Source of the DNA: Dasypus novemcinctus
Lineage: Eukaryota; Chordata; Mammalia; Cingulata; Dasypodidae
Direction of reading: 5' to 3'
DNA: 64,000 nucleotides
NCBI RefSeq assembly: GCF_030445035.2
Contig: NC_080699.1
Span: 1,674,001 to 1,738,000, forward strand
Shown here piece after piece: positions 16,065 to 29,042 of this stretch. Every line of letters begins with the position of its first letter. Position 1 is the first letter of the stretch. The translations under genes were made by a program, and so were the position numbers. The notes under the pieces are model-generated. The model ran no database searches and was not told the DNA's origin. It saw nothing but the letters and a program-made list of their open reading frames with translations.

Positions 16065-18340
16065 CTGCACCAGACAGATTTGATAGTTGAATGGCTGCAT
16101 GACTGGCAGTTAAAAAAACAAACCCATAAACACACAAAAACAAATAAAAACAGCAAAACGAACAAACAATCCCCCCCCCCAAACAAAACCACTTTTCCTA
16201 CCTAACCTGGAAGGAGGAGATCTTGCTTGTCCCTCGCGACTAATTCTCACCGTGTGACGTGAGCTCTTCAGGTCTGCCTTCATCTGCTCAGCACAGCGCT
16301 TTCTCCACTCTGCTGCAGACAGGACGATGAAAGTCAAAAATGGAAAGCTACCAGAGGGGAGATCCCGAGCCCCCAAACCCCGCAGAGGAGAACTACCCAC
16401 TGATCAAGGAAAGCCCTCAGAGGACTGTCACCTGAAGATGACGCTTCTGTTGTATTTGTTATAGCAGCTAGCGCAACCCTTACTGATACAGCACAGGATA
16501 GCAGTCCCCGTCCTTGGGCTCTGACGTGGAGCGACTCTCTCAGCGTGGCGTGGACTTGCTCTGCTCACGGCCTTGGCTGGCAGGCGAGGCGTCGGGGCTC
16601 CCTGGGTCCCCTTTCCCTGAGAGCGGTCACCCCATGTGGGGATTCTGCGGGTGGCTGGGGCACTTTCCTCCACTTTGCTGACCCCAGCTGGTGAAAGCGC
16701 CCTGGCAGAGGGTCAGCCTGCTGGGCGTGGTGGACCCAGGCCCCGCCCGTGACATCTGAGTGGTGGCCTTCAGGGGACTTGGGAGTCCCCAGGAATGCGG
16801 CTAGTTCAGAGCTGTGTCCAGTCACCACGGGAAGGTCTGTGTTTCTCGGTCCCCATCGCGCAGTTACCAGCAAAACGACCACAGGTCCCTTTGGAGAAGG
16901 CGAACAGGAAGACTGCTATCCTCTGCTTGTCCTCTGATGTCAGGATCCTTTCTCAAGTGTGGCCTGCTTCCCTGTTGTTAGAATAATTTTGGGACCTAGA
17001 TGGGGAATCCTGCCCATCTAGCAAACCTCTGTTTACCAGATCTAGAACATTTTTGGTTTTGTTTTTTAGGTTAAACATTAATTGGCTCTCCATGACTTGG
17101 GTCCTAAATCCCTACATGTAACCTCAACCTAATCATTCTACCTCCTAATACAGGGGATTTCAAAATGTGCTCTAGAGACACCACTTCTGAGAAATGCTGA
17201 GAACAGTGCTAGCCATGCCTGCGACTCCCCATGCCAGGAGAAAACACCTTGGAATCCACCCACAAACACTTTGCCAGAGGAATTAAGGATCTAGTTTCCA
17301 GGCAATAGAGCCAAGGTCTTTAGACCCAGATCCCATACCTCCTACAACCCCTTGACAAACGTTTTCATTTGAAACAATGTTATTCAAGAAAGTAGTACCT
17401 ATTATATTAGCCACAGTTACATCATCTTTATCTTCTTACCTTTTTAAGGACAATTCAAATATTTATTTTAATAAAGTGCTGAGACATCTATTTCATCCTA
17501 TCAACATTTGCTGAAACACAATTATTAAGGAAAGTGTGAACCAGAGAAACATTTTTTTCCTCTTCCATTTTCCATTTTGATGCAATTCACAAATCAACAC
17601 TGGGCCGCTATGCTAACACACTTCTGAATCAATGGTCCCCTTGCTTACTGCTTGAGTGGGAACATTTTTCATTTTTTGCACAAAAGCAGACATCTGAAAA
17701 CTCTGCACTTTTTTGCATGAACACTGATATTGGAGGGTGGCTCCTCTAAGAAGGAGGTTGGAGCTGCTGGAATACGGTTCCTGGGTCTTCGGAATGCAGA
17801 CGACTGTGAGCGAAGGAAATCGCTCTGCCCTGCTCGCCACGGGAGCCTAGCTCTTGTGTCCTGGTTCACTTCCCCTGCTGTTCCGGGCCCAGCGCTGCCC
17901 CTTGGAGCCTCCTCCAGCTGGCCTCCTGGCCTCGCCACGGAGCCACAGCCCGGGCCCACTGTCAAGTCTCATCACTCCACCTGTTCCCACCAGCTCTTCC
18001 GTCGTCCAGCTGGCCAGCCGCATACACCTACAACCCACGTGAGCCTACCCTGGCCGTTGGCTGTACAGGACCCGCCGCTGAACTGAGGCTGGTTCTTTCC
18101 CCTGAAATTTTTATTTTGTGTTCTGATGAGATGTGTTACTTTTTTCCTGTTTATAAATGCTTGTTGAAGACACTTTGGAAAACAGAGAAGGATAAAGAAG
18201 AACGTTAAATGACAATAGTTTTAGCACCCACCGACAAAGATTTAAAAATTTTTTTGTATATTTCGTTCATTCATTTGTTCACCATGTTTTTTAGCACCTA
18301 CCATGTATCAGGCACTCTTTTAGGCACCAAGAAATTATCT
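16065..18340. other. Unidentified intergenic DNA
   Basis: No credible exon, tandem array or nameable young repeat was seen over this 2.3 kb. A short MER-like piece may lie at about 17150-17230 ('caggggatttcaaaatgtg'), but it is too short to call. Confidence 0.5.
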
Positions 18341-18348
18341 GCACTAAA

Positions 18349-18378
18349 AAAAATATATACATACATATACATATATAC

Positions 18379-18414
<36 letters not shown>

Positions 18415-18425
18415 CGAGAGAGAGA
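18349..18425. repeat. (TA/CA)n plus (GA)n microsatellite
   Basis: An 'atatacatac' type tract passes directly into a run of AGAGAG units, about 75 bp. A simple repeat, likely length-variable. Confidence 0.9.
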
Positions 18426-18699
18426 CCGCCTCAGCCCTTTCCTTTTGGGTTACCACGTTTTAGCATTAAGCGCTCAATGAGCAGTAATTATTGTTTCATT
18501 TGTCCTCCCTCTTTGGAGACCATCTGGGAATATGGTTCAGCATGGCCTTCGGGCAAGCCTGTGGCAAAGGCGAGGAAACTGAGGCTCATCTGATTACCAG
18601 GCCTCGCTGGATTGTTTATAAACAGTCACCACTACACTGACTCCTTTTTGGGGAGGGCTGAGCACTTCTTTGCAGACCTTTAGAAGCAACGCCACCACG

Positions 18700-19230
18700 G
18701 TACCTGTGTCACTGGACTGAGCCACACGTGGATTTACAGCTGCTTCTCCCCCGCGGCCACGTTAACTCTCGAGGCTTTAAACAGGAAACCACACCCGGCT
18801 GCTGCGACTGGCCACAGAGATAAAGCAGAAGCGCCCGGAACTTCACGGGGCCCTGCCCCCTCTGCCCCAGCACCCCAAGCGCCCGGCACGCCCCTGCCGC
18901 CACCCTCCCCAACGACCTGCTGCTGCGGGAGCAAGCCCGACGCTTTCCCGCTGCGCCGCGGCGTCGCGGCCTCCGGGCTGCAGCGACAGAACCACAGGGC
19001 GGGCGGGCTGAGGCAGGGCGACTCGGGGCGCACGGTGTCGAGGCTCCGCGAGACGACGCCTTCCCGCCAAGCCTGCTGCGTCCCTGGGTTTCCGCGGCCT
19101 GCACCTCGGCTTCCTGCCGTCAGGGGCAGTGCTCTCCTGCGGCTCCCGCCGGCCTCGGCTTCCCGCACCCCCCGTGGCGCTCTCTCGCTGGGTCTGAATT
19201 TCTTCTGTTTATAAAGGCCCTTAGCGATGG
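18700..19230. other. GC-rich non-coding block with CpGs
   Basis: GC rises for about 500 bases with many CG dinucleotides. No splice-bounded ORF with a recognisable product is present. It could be an orphan CpG island or a patch of biased gene conversion. Confidence 0.35.
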
Positions 19231-19639
19231 GACCAAGACCGCCCGGGATCAGCTGGCCCCGTCCTCACCGAAAACAACGTCGCCAGAGGGGCGGCTTGCA
19301 AGGGTCACGGCCGCAGGAGCGGGCTTCAGAGCAGGCACGTGGCCCAGCCTGCCACGTTCAGCAAGTGGCCATGACACGGAGGCGGCGAGGAGGCGCGGCC
19401 TCAGCACCCGCTGGAGAGCTCGTCGCTGGGCGCCGCCCGGCGCAGGGGTCAGGTCTGCGCGGCTGGGCCTCTGCGTCTTCTCTGTCCCCGACGGTGCCGG
19501 CGTCCAGCCCCCTCTGCCCCTGCCCAGAGAAGGCCACTGCCTGCAGGCCTCAGAGAGCATCAGGCCTCGCTCTCCCCAAAGGGACTTCCACCTTCCCATC
19601 CCCTGAGCCGCTTCTCAAAAGGGTCACATTGTGTCCATT

Positions 19640-19990
19640 CCCGGGGTCATTCATTCACTCGTTCATTCAGTAACTGTGTCTTAAACGCTGTATGCCAGGC
19701 ACTGTTCTTGGAATTGAGAGCACCACAGCAAAAATGACGGGTTTTCAGCTCTCCTAGAGTGGACGTTCTCATTGTGAAGACTGATGAGTAACAACAGGAG
19801 GACAGCAGAGCAGTGACAGGTGCTGTTCTCGGTGGGGTGCTTAGAAAGCCTCTCCAAGGAGGAGGTTTTCCGGTGAGCCATGGGAGAGGGCGTCAGAACA
19901 GGCAGAGGGCACCCTCGTGTGCTCGTGGGCTGGCGAGGGTGCTGGCAGGGGGCAGCGGGGGGCAGCAAGCACAGGGCCTCTCTGAGTGAG
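19640..19990 (+). mobile_element. LINE-2 3' region
   Basis: Pattern in order: 'ttcattcactcgttcattc', 'gtatgccaggcactgttctt', 'cctagagtggacgttctc', 'agtgacaggtgctgttctc', 'ctctccaaggaggaggt' and 'gagccatgggagag'. This is the well-known L2-type series (catgtgccaggcactgttct ... aagtgctatg ... gaaggcctctctgag). Old and diverged. Confidence 0.5.
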
Positions 19991-22900
19991 GGGCTCGGTG
20001 GGCGTTTTCGGTAAGCGGGGAGTGGGAGAGGTGTGGCAGCCACGGGGCCTGCTGAGGCACTCGCTTCACAGCCAGCCCTGCACCGGGCTCCGACTTTCCA
20101 CCCTGCGTCCACCCTGGAGCAGCAGGAGCTCCGTGTTTATTTTTCGGTTCACTGCTCTATCGGCTGGTGATACGCGTTTGTTCCTCACACGTTATGCTGG
20201 ACTGGGCTCTAGCACACAGCACACCACTGGAAGCCACTAACTCAACAGCCATTCCAGCTGATGGGAGGGCCAGGGGGCTGGCGTGAGGGGGCACTGAGTT
20301 CCCGAGAAGCCCGCAGCAGGAGCGCCTGTGAAAATAGCCTCCAGGTGGGCGTCAGGCGAGCGGCTCCACCAGGCAGTGGTTCGCTGTGAGGGAGCCGAGG
20401 GGCACGGAGACGCGCTTGCCACGGCCACGTGGGTTTAGAGCCTGACTCGAGCGACGCTCAGGAAGGAGTCCCACCTAAGAATCTGGAAGGTCTCAAGGTC
20501 CAGGCCCGGTTGACATCAATGCTTCTGCACCAAACTCCTCGTCCACGTGGGAAGCAGGTGGCCTGACCCGTGGCCTCTCTTGTGGGCCATCACCGTGACT
20601 ACTCACACAGGCCCTCTAGAACCCTGCAGAACCGTAAGGATTTTATTTGGCCAACATTGTATCTCCCCGGTTAAGTCAGATGAAGCGACTGGTTATCTCT
20701 GTACAGTGAGGGCTCAGTGAACATTGTGGGTGGAATGAATAAATATCCAGAAGTATAAGAAACAGCTAAGCTAAGCTGAGCAGTCCTGTGACGCCGTTAC
20801 TGCTCTCATGTTAATTAGCTTTTAAAGTAGGACGTCCACCTGTGAGCGTGGGGTCGGTCACCTGCGGAACTGGAGTCAACTCGGCTCCCCTGTTCACACG
20901 AGACGTCCACTGGTCCACGCGACGAGTGTGGAGAGCGCTCTTGCCCAGGGGCTGAGAAGACGGCCGTGGGGCGTCGAGCCAGCCGGAGCCAGGCCCGGAG
21001 AGGCCCATCAGCAGGCCCCGCGCCGCGGCTGCCTCTGAAGAGCCGGCGCAGTGCCCGGCCTCCAGGGCTGCCGGCTTTCAGAGCCGTCGATGCAGGCCCA
21101 GGGCCACGAGGGCCCTCGGAGCGGGCGGCCCTCCTGGGCCCTCGGGGTCCTCTGGTCACTTTCCCCAGTTGTGCCTGAAATATGGGCACGGGTCATCTAA
21201 TTCGGGAGCGACGTCCGTCCCAGGTGTCCGTGCCCCTCTGCTGCCCGGCACGGGCTGAGCTCTGGGGCGCCCGCCTGGCCCTGCCCAAGCCTTGGGCCCT
21301 TTCCGGGCCAGGGTGGTTTGAATTGCATCTCTGTGCTCTGCTGGCTCTCTGCGCCCGGGCACTGCTCACACCCGCAGCCTCCAGCTCCCGGGAGAGCAGG
21401 GCAGGGGGCGGCCCCCAGCTCTGCCCTGGTAAGCTGCGCGTCCTTGGCAAGCTTCCTCGCCTCCAGGACGGGAGAGGCAACGACGGCTTGACTCGTCGGG
21501 ATCGTGAGGATTAAATGAACTACAGGAAGGCCCCTTGGCCCGGGAGCTGGCTCCCACCTTCTGCATGAAGTCGTTCCTGCAGCCCAGAGCTGTTCGGGGC
21601 AGTTGTGACGACAGATTGCCACTGCGGTTTTTATTATCGTTCCCACACCTAGAGTGACAGACCAGCTGCCTTCCCTGGGAAGCACCGGGACAGACCAGAG
21701 GGACCCCAAGCCCGTCTCCCAGACAGCGGTGGGCCTGGCCTCACCTGGCGGCGTGTTGGAAACGCTCAGGTCCAGCCCACAGGGGTCCAGGTTCCCAGGA
21801 GCGCGGTGCCTCGAGCTTGAGCTCCCGGCCTGCCCTGGACACCGGCCCGCATCGCCGCTTCCAAGGGGAGTCACATCGCCAACGGCGGGGCCTGCGACCC
21901 AGAGATTCCACTGAACTGCCAGAGCGCAAACACCAGGAAAGACCCCCAAGTGCGGGCAGGGCTGGGCCGCCCCAGCGCCGGCCCGGGGCATCAGGCTGCA
22001 GGAGTCGGGACCTGGCTGTCCCAGCAGCTGCCAGCTGGGGTGCTGCCTGCTGTCCTTGCTCAGGGCCGCGCCGCCCGCCCCCGCCCGCCGCCTGGCCCCG
22101 CTCCCGGCTCGCAGCACCCCCCTCAGCCACGTGCTGTGGGGGGCTGGCGCGCTCTGGGGCCTGACGTCCTTGAACGGGGCCCTGCCTTCTGCTCCTAGTG
22201 GGCCAGCCCTGCCTGCGGTCTCCTACCGACCTCCCCAGTTCAAGTCCCTGCAGGGGCCGGACAAGCGATCCCAGGGAGCACAGCTGCCGAGAGTCCACGG
22301 CCATCCTGAGCCAAGGCCGCTCCCGGGCGGCCAGTGTCAGTGGGCACGAGGGCCGTGCGGCCGCCGTTTTCTGAATTTTCAACAGAATTTGGAAACTTGG
22401 AATTTTGTGAAAAGCCTTCCTATTTTTAAATGTTGGCAGCTGATTTAAACATCTTACAAGCACTGCTGGCCAAATGAATCATGTCCAGCCTCGTAGCTGG
22501 CCACTGAGAGGCAACCCCTGCTCTAAACAAGTGCAAGGTCACAAAACTAACTGACCTCACGCCCTCCGGCGTGCATGGGTGAGACACACGGAGTCCTCTC
22601 GCCACGCCAGGCGGCGCGTGCTGGGTGCTGCCGGAAGCGCGCTGTCCCCGTCCCTGGGCAAGCATGGCCGCTTCCTGACGTGGCACCACCCATGGCCTCT
22701 GCTTGCTCCCCTAGGGCCCAACGGACCCCCCACCTTGTGCTGGGGGGTGAGGACGGGTGCAGGATGCGTCCCATTTCCGGGGCACAGCAGCACAAAAGGA
22801 AAGATCTGTGCCCTCCCTCTTTCTCCTCCCTCCCCCACGCCGCCCCCGACAGCCGCAGCGTGGACAGATGGCCTTGTTTAATGCGGCCACGTCGCCGCCA

Positions 22901-23383
22901 GTGACCGCGTGTTTCGCCCTCAATGTTCTCTTTATACCAGATGACGTGACTGTGTTTGTGGCTAATATTAGATTTGCAACAGATGCCCTCGTTGTTGGCT
23001 CCCGGTGCACGCACAGCAGACACTGATGCCAACACAAGCCCCCAGTGCCCGGGCCGGGAGCAGGAGCCGCTGCAGGGCGGCACGGGGGAGCCGGCCGGGA
23101 CTCCACAGCCAGGGCTTGTTGGGAACGAGGCGGCACCCCTGGGGGGACCTGGGGGCTCTCGGGCTCCTTGTGTGGGAGACAAGCAGTTATGCCCAGGGCT
23201 GCGGGGAAAATGGCAAGTCATGTCGTCTCCGTCACCGCTGGGCTGGCCAGCGCCAGGACCCCGGTGGCACGCCTGGGGGGCAGTAGACAGTTCAGCCATT
23301 TGGCTTTTCTGCTCCTTTCTGTTCTTCTCAGACACCTTGGGGGAGGCTGATTACCCACCACGGCCTCCTGGGCCCGAGCATGA
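19990..23383. other. Unidentified GC-rich intergenic DNA
   Basis: Moderately to strongly GC-rich single-copy DNA. Many long open frames occur on both strands because stops are rare at this composition. None has conserved motifs or matching splice sites that I can defend, and no named repeats were recognised. Confidence 0.4.
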
Positions 23384-23391
23384 CTCTAAAC

Positions 23392-23564
23392 CAGGGGGTC
23401 TCGGCCTCTTTTGTTGCACGGACCCCTTTGCCAGTCAAGTGAAAACCACAGACCCCTTACTAAGTCCACACTATACCGTGTATTGTTTAATAAAAACATC
23501 ACACCACACAACACATCCCCGCCAGAACAGTGTTTTCTTGGATTTCCCTGGTCAAGAGCCCCTG
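23392..23564. mobile_element. Small hAT-like non-autonomous DNA transposon
   Basis: Inverted ends CAGGGGGTCT and AGAGCCCCTG match at 9 of 10 bases, and the flanking 8-mers CTCTAAAC and TTCTAGAG agree at 5 of 8, fitting a decayed hAT duplication. The interior 'cacggacccctttgccag' resembles the '...ggacccctttgc...' motif common in Charlie-derived elements. No transposase is encoded. Confidence 0.6.
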
Positions 23565-23883
23565 TTCTAGAGCTTCCTTTCCTCAAATCCAGAATGCTCT
23601 CTCATCTCACTTTTCAAGATAATGTATTATAAATGTTTCTTAATACCTGCTGAAGTGGCTTTCATTCCAGATAAATTTAAAAAATATATAGATGAACAAA
23701 AAGAATCTTAAAAGCATAGGTTTAAAATGGAATTTTCTGCATTCTCATAGTGACAGTTAAATGCCTTTTTAAAGTTCTAGCAATCAGCAAGAAAAAATCT
23801 GCCAGGGATGGCTCTTTGATTGCTCCCCTAAATATGCAACTTGACTCATGCCTGCACGTCTGTCAGCTGAATAAACCCATTTG

Positions 23884-24266
23884 TTTTGTTTTTTTTTTTT
23901 AAAAGATTTATTTATTTATTTAATTCCCCCCCCCTCCCCTGGTTGTCTGTTCTTGGTGTCTATTTGCTGCGTCTTGTTTCTTTGTCCGCTTCTGTTGTCG
24001 TCAGCGGCACGGGAAGTGTGGGCGGCGCCATTCCTGGGCAGGCTGCTCTTTCTTTTCGCGCTGGGCGGCTTTCCTCACGGGTGCACTCCTTGCGCGTGGG
24101 GCTCCCCCACGCGGGGGACACCCTTGCGTGGCACGGCACTCCTTGCGCTCATCAGCACTGCGCATGGGCCAGCTCCACACGGGTCAAGGAGGCCCGGGGT
24201 TTGAACCGCGGACCTCCCATATGGTAGAAGGACGCCCTAACCACTGGGCCAAAGTCCGTTTCCCCC
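23884..24266 (-). mobile_element. DAS-type SINE with perfect 15-bp target duplication
   Basis: On the minus strand it starts with the tRNA-like head (gaaacggactttggccca, then 'tggttagggcgtcc'), keeps a B box region 'cggttcaaacccc' at 24210-24195, has a CG-rich body ('aatggcgccgcccacact') and ends in an A-rich tail. Target duplication GAATAAACCCATTTG is identical at 23869-23883 and 24267-24281. Full length and little decayed, so it is recent. This element is the main evidence for a xenarthran source. Confidence 0.92.
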
Positions 24267-24281
24267 GAATAAACCCATTTG

Positions 24282-25100
24282 GAGCCCAAAAGCTGAGCTG
24301 AATCAAGGCAAGGGGCAGGCTAGGGCCCAGCTCACGGGAGCACTAAAGCATCACTGGAAAAGTGAGGCTGTTTAAAATGACGTACTTACGAAGCACGGTG
24401 ATTTGCCATTTGAGGAAGGGGTGACTCTTGAAGGGCATCCTGGACCAGCTGACGGCCGCTGTCCTTCGGAGAAGGGGGTCAAGCGACGGGGTTTTCGTGT
24501 GACCCTGGAGTGGGCAAGCTGCAGTCAGAGCTGCACTGCCGAGTGCCGCCGTCCACGGCACTACTTCTCCGCATTCTCGCAGAACGCTGAGTGTCTCCCG
24601 TAAATAACCAGGTAAAGAATATCAGCCTAAGGAACACCCGACGATTAGCCCAGGCCCCATGCGTCCCAGTGGCTGTTTCCTCTCCTTTCGGAGCACTTGT
24701 CCAGGGCCTGGGGATGGATACTAGGCACTCCTCCAAAAGATCAGGTCTCAGGAGCTCGCTTTCCTGGGAAGCGGCACAACCACGCCATTATTTGCTGCCC
24801 CGTCTTGGGCCGTTGTTTAAAACAGGCTGCATTAGTGGGCTCTGATGAGGTTAGAAGAGCGTATCTATATTTTATGCCTATATCTGTATTATCTATCAAA
24901 TAAATAATATATTCTATGTGCTAGGCACATATTTGCCTAAGCCTTTATAGCCTGAATTTCATCCTACCTAAGATCACTGCTTGTAAGATGTACCATTATT
25001 TTATGTACCACTGGGACAATTAAACTGCCATTAATTGCAAAATGCATCTTGATTTCAGAGATGTTAAAATGTCTGATATTAGAAACTCTACCCTGTTTGT
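24282..25100. other. Unidentified intergenic DNA
   Basis: Nothing identifiable as an exon, tandem repeat or known family. The end is AT-rich. Confidence 0.45.
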
Positions 25101-25111
25101 TTTGAAATCAA

Positions 25112-25290
25112 TGAAACACGGTGTCTTCATGCATTTAATACCTAAAACAACACGAGGAGGTAGGCTCATCATTATCCTCCTTCTGTAGATGAGGAAACAG
25201 GCACAGAGAGGTTAACTGTTTTCCCAAGCTCAGGATTGGAACCCAGGCAGTCTGGCTCCAGATCCCAATCTCAAAACTAGTATATTCTTC
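25112..25290 (-). repeat. MIR SINE, antisense
   Basis: A textbook reversed MIR: 'aggaggtaggctcatcatta', 'gatgaggaaacaggcacaga', 'gaggttaactgttttccc' and 'ggaacccaggcagtctggct'. About 180 bp and well kept for its age. Confidence 0.85.
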
Positions 25291-27180
25291 TATAATGTGT
25301 GGGAAAAATTTCAGAAAAATTTCTTGAGCTATTTCTCTGCATAAGGCTATTCAGTTATTCCTGCCTGGAGGAATAGTCTAATATCTGGACAAACATCCAA
25401 ATATTCAACCCAGAAGTGCCCAGTGGCCCTCTGGGCCAGGTATCTTTCAGGGCAGCTAACGGGGAGGCGGTGCGCATGTGCTTCTGTAGGATGTGAGGCT
25501 GCCTGATAGGGCTTTTAAACGGTGCCCACCCAAGCTCAGCTTTGCTGGAAGGAAGGCCGCCTGCCCCAGCTTCAGCCGGGCTCACCTCACCTAACAGCCC
25601 TCGGGCTGAGCCGGAAGGTTCCCTCATTAAGTCGTTATTAGTAAACTAAGCCAAGCCTTCTCGCCCAAACCCGACCTCCTCCTCACCCCCTCAACTCCCC
25701 CCGTAATCCAAGTGGGTTAACTCTCCCATTGCTTGCCAATTTCTTAAAAATGTTAGAGAATCTACGGAGAGGACAGCCAAAGTAGCAGCGTTTTTCTCAT
25801 GCATGAGCCACTGACTCAATACGTCTCATCGTAGCTAACGTCTTCCAATGTTCCCATTCTTCCCAGAGCGACCTGCCCAGATTAGCAACCACGACCCCCT
25901 CTGCGCTCCCTAGGAAAGCGCGTCCCATGCGACATTGCGGCCACTTGTCTGTCTGTCCCCTCGCCACACGTCAGGTCTGTGCTGCAAAGGACTGTGCCCG
26001 TCTGGCGTCCTCGGTGTGGACGCCATCAAGGCTGCAGCACTGCCCTTTCCTGGTCCGAGGCAAGCAGCCCGCAGAGGAGCAGGTGCCAGCAGGCTCAGGG
26101 CCAGGGCAGCGGCGTCTGCCCTCCCGCCTGGCTGACACCTGCCCCCAGAGGTGCTGGCCCGAGGGCAGGAAACCAGCGGCAGGGCTGACATTGCTCCCCC
26201 AACACCCAGCACTTAGCACAATCGCTGGCTCGGAGGAGATGTCCAAAAAGGATCTTGAAAATGAATGAGGGAATTAGAGCAATGAGAACCCACAGGAAGC
26301 TACGTCCATTCCTGCCCTCTCACTGTCCTGAGCACTTCCTCTGCCCCAGGTACTATCAGTGCATGCAGGGCCAGGACTCCTCCCTGGGAGAAGAGAGCCC
26401 GCGGAAAAGAAAAGAGAGGTAGAGGTGATCAGATGGAGAGAGAGCAGCGATTTGTTGACCGACTGTGTATCACACGTAAAAATGCTGCTAAAGGCAGTCT
26501 TCTGGAATGAGCAGTTAGCACGGACCTTAATTCCATCAAGGCACTTCCATGCTACAGTGTGTTTCAGTGTCTTGGAGTGAGGGGATTTGTAATTTGCACA
26601 AGCATGTTCAGTATCCAAACATAAATTTATCTTTGGAAGTCAAACGCTAAAAATAGGTCTATTATTTTATACTATAAACTAAAAAAAGCAAAGTAAATAA
26701 ATTCATCCTGGCTGTGGGATCCGCAAATGCTCTGTGTGCATCTGTGCCAGCAACTGATGGGGGCTGGGAACAATCTAGAATCTTCCCTGGGGGTTGGGGG
26801 GAGTAGTGGCAGAGATATTCATACTTACCAAAGGTGGGCGGGGATTAAGAAAGTTTGCGAAACAGTGAACTGGAGTCCTATAAATACTTGAGTCATAAGA
26901 CCAACAATTAATTTTGTTGTGATGTTCTGCATTTGTGGAAACACAGCATAACCATCCTATTTTACACTGACCACCCCCACATGTTGACTCTGTGTAGACA
27001 GGGGGGATCCAGAAATTAAAGAGGCACCCTGCCCCAGGGGACTGCACGATCTAGAAGAGAAGATACACGCAGGAATTCTCTGCCTCCTGAAGTTCTCATA
27101 ATGGACAGGGGTACGGAGAGCACGGAGAGGGAGGGACTTATTCCTAGTGACTAAATTGTGTTTGTATAGTTCTTTATAGT
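25291..27180. other. Unidentified intergenic DNA
   Basis: No recognisable gene or repeat. Short open frames are compositional. Confidence 0.45.
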
Positions 27181-27184
27181 CAAC

Positions 27185-27460
27185 ACCGTGCGCCAACGTT
27201 GGGGACCCCCAGGGCCCAGGCACCCCAGGAGCTGACGCCGTGCATCAACACTGGGGACACCCAGGGCCCAGGCACCCCAGGAGCTGACGCCGTGCATCAA
27301 CACTGGGGACCCCCAGGGCCCAGGCACCCCAGGAGCTGACGCCGTGCATCAACACTGGGGACCCCCAGGGCCCAGGCACCCCAGGAGCTGACGCCGTGCA
27401 TCAACACTGGGGACCCCCAGGGCCCAGGCACCCCAGGAGCTGACGCCGTGCGTCACTGGG
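27185..27460. repeat. 52-bp minisatellite, about five copies
   Basis: The marker TGCATCAACACTGGGGAC recurs at 27241, 27293, 27345 and 27397, exact 52-bp spacing, with a more diverged first copy (tgcgccaacgttgggg) and a truncated last one. The inner copies are almost identical, which indicates recent expansion. Units are not a multiple of three and no coding role is suggested. Confidence 0.95.
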
Positions 27461-28420
27461 AACCTGAGGACTCAGCGTCCCAGGAGAGGCCTCAGCCCAC
27501 GGTGAAGGCCTACAAGGGGGAAGCACTTGGCCAAGCTACCAGGACCAGATGACCAGGACTTTAATCCTGTCAGGGGGACACCAAGTCTTTGATGATGTTA
27601 TGATAATAGTGTCTTTTTAAAAAATTAAGATACAGATTTAGCTTTCATTTCGGGGAGCAAACCTAGTCGGCATTTTTTGGTGCTGGCACCTATGAAGAAT
27701 TTGTTCTTCAGCTCCCTCGATTCTGCGGAGAAGCCGAGCCCCACCCAACAGCCTCACTTTACTGATCCCTGCGACGCAGAGAACGAAGCAGGCCGGGCTC
27801 GAATCTGGCTGCGGGCTCACGGGCGGCGCCATCCAGGCAAGTCCTCAGCAGCCCTCAGCTCCCACGTGGCACCAAGGAATGGGCTGACCTGAGCCGCAGG
27901 GTGGGCGCACCCGCCCAGGGCGCAGGCAGGTTCTGGCTCAGCCCCCGCCAGCCCCCCACGCGCTCCTGGTTTTGGCCATGGCTTTGCGCCCTTGGTCCTG
28001 GGCTGCTCCAGCCTTCAGCCTCCAGCCTCCAGCCAGAGAGCAAAGTGACCGTGTCACCACGGGGAGAGCCAAGCCCTCGGCCCCGGCGATGCTACCACTT
28101 TACGGACAGCAGGTCCCGTTCGCGGGTTACCACCAGCCCTGAGGAAAAAGCGGATTCACAGGAGAACAAACACCAGCTCAGTGCCGCGGGAGCTCAGGAC
28201 CAGCTTGTGATGCGAGGTTCTCCTGGTGGGTCTTGCTGAGACATCCGAAGGCGCGGCCTGTACCTCCCGGCGCGTGCCGCTTCTGCCAGCCCAGCCCGCC
28301 GAGCGCCGCCCGCACGTCACCTGCTGGGTTCTCTGCCTGACTAAGCTCATCTCAGGCCTCACCCCGAGGCCACCGCGAGCACACCCCCCAGCACCCCTCA
28401 CGGGCGCAGTCTCGGTGTCC
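27461..28420. other. Upstream flank of ENDOD1, no gene seen
   Basis: GC rises gradually toward the ENDOD1 promoter. No exon or named repeat was recognised. Confidence 0.45.
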
Positions 28421-29010
28421 TTTGCTAGCTTGCTCACCTGCAGAGCCTTCCCACCAGGAGGTGGTCACGCAGGATCCTGCGCTGGGTTGCGGCCGCCGGG
28501 AGGGCCCGGGGTGCGGGCGGCGGGGGCGCCGAAGGCGGGAAGGCCCGAGCAGCCAGGGTCCCTGCGCCGCGCGGGGGCCTGCGGAGGAGCGAGTCGGGCC
28601 AGGCCGCGCCAACCTGGGAGGCCCAGCTGCAGCCTCGGGGCGGGCGGCGGGGTAGCCCCCCGAGGCGCGCTCAGTCCCTCCAGGCCGGGGGCCGCTGCCC
28701 CGCGCTCCGCAGGCCCCCGCTCCGCGCGCGGCTCCTGCAGCCCCTCCGTCTCCCGAGGGCCCGGGAGCGCGCGGGCCCTGAGGCTCCCCGGCCCGGCCCG
28801 GGGGCCGCCTTCCGAGCCCGCGCGCAGCAGGGAAGAGGCGGCGCCGCGCGGAGACCGGCCTGCAGGCCCGCACCCAGCCCCGCCGGGGACGCGGTAGGCG
28901 CGGCCTGGGGACGCCGCCCCGCCCCGGCCCGCCCCGGCCCGCCCCGCCGAGCCCTGCCCGCGCCCGCCCGGCTAGCTCGCCGCGCTCCCACCGCCCGCTC
29001 GCCCCGGCCG

Positions 29011-29040
29011 CCCGCAGCCGCCCGCAGCCGCCCGCAGCCG
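29011..29040 (+). repeat. Triple 10-bp repeat just before the ENDOD1 start codon
   Basis: CCCGCAGCCG occurs three times head to tail at 29011-29040 and ends two bases before the ATG, so the repeat itself supplies the GCCGCC Kozak context. Copy-number change would alter the length of the 5' UTR but not the coding frame. Confidence 0.9.
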
Positions 29041-29042
29041 CC

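Noticed and set aside
24180-24266. tRNA-like segment with A and B box-like motifs (minus strand)
   Set aside because: It is the head of a DAS-type SINE, bounded by that SINE's target duplication, not a functional tRNA gene.
27185-27460. CRISPR-like direct repeats
   Set aside because: The units are head-to-tail with no unique spacers, and the genome is mammalian. It is a minisatellite.
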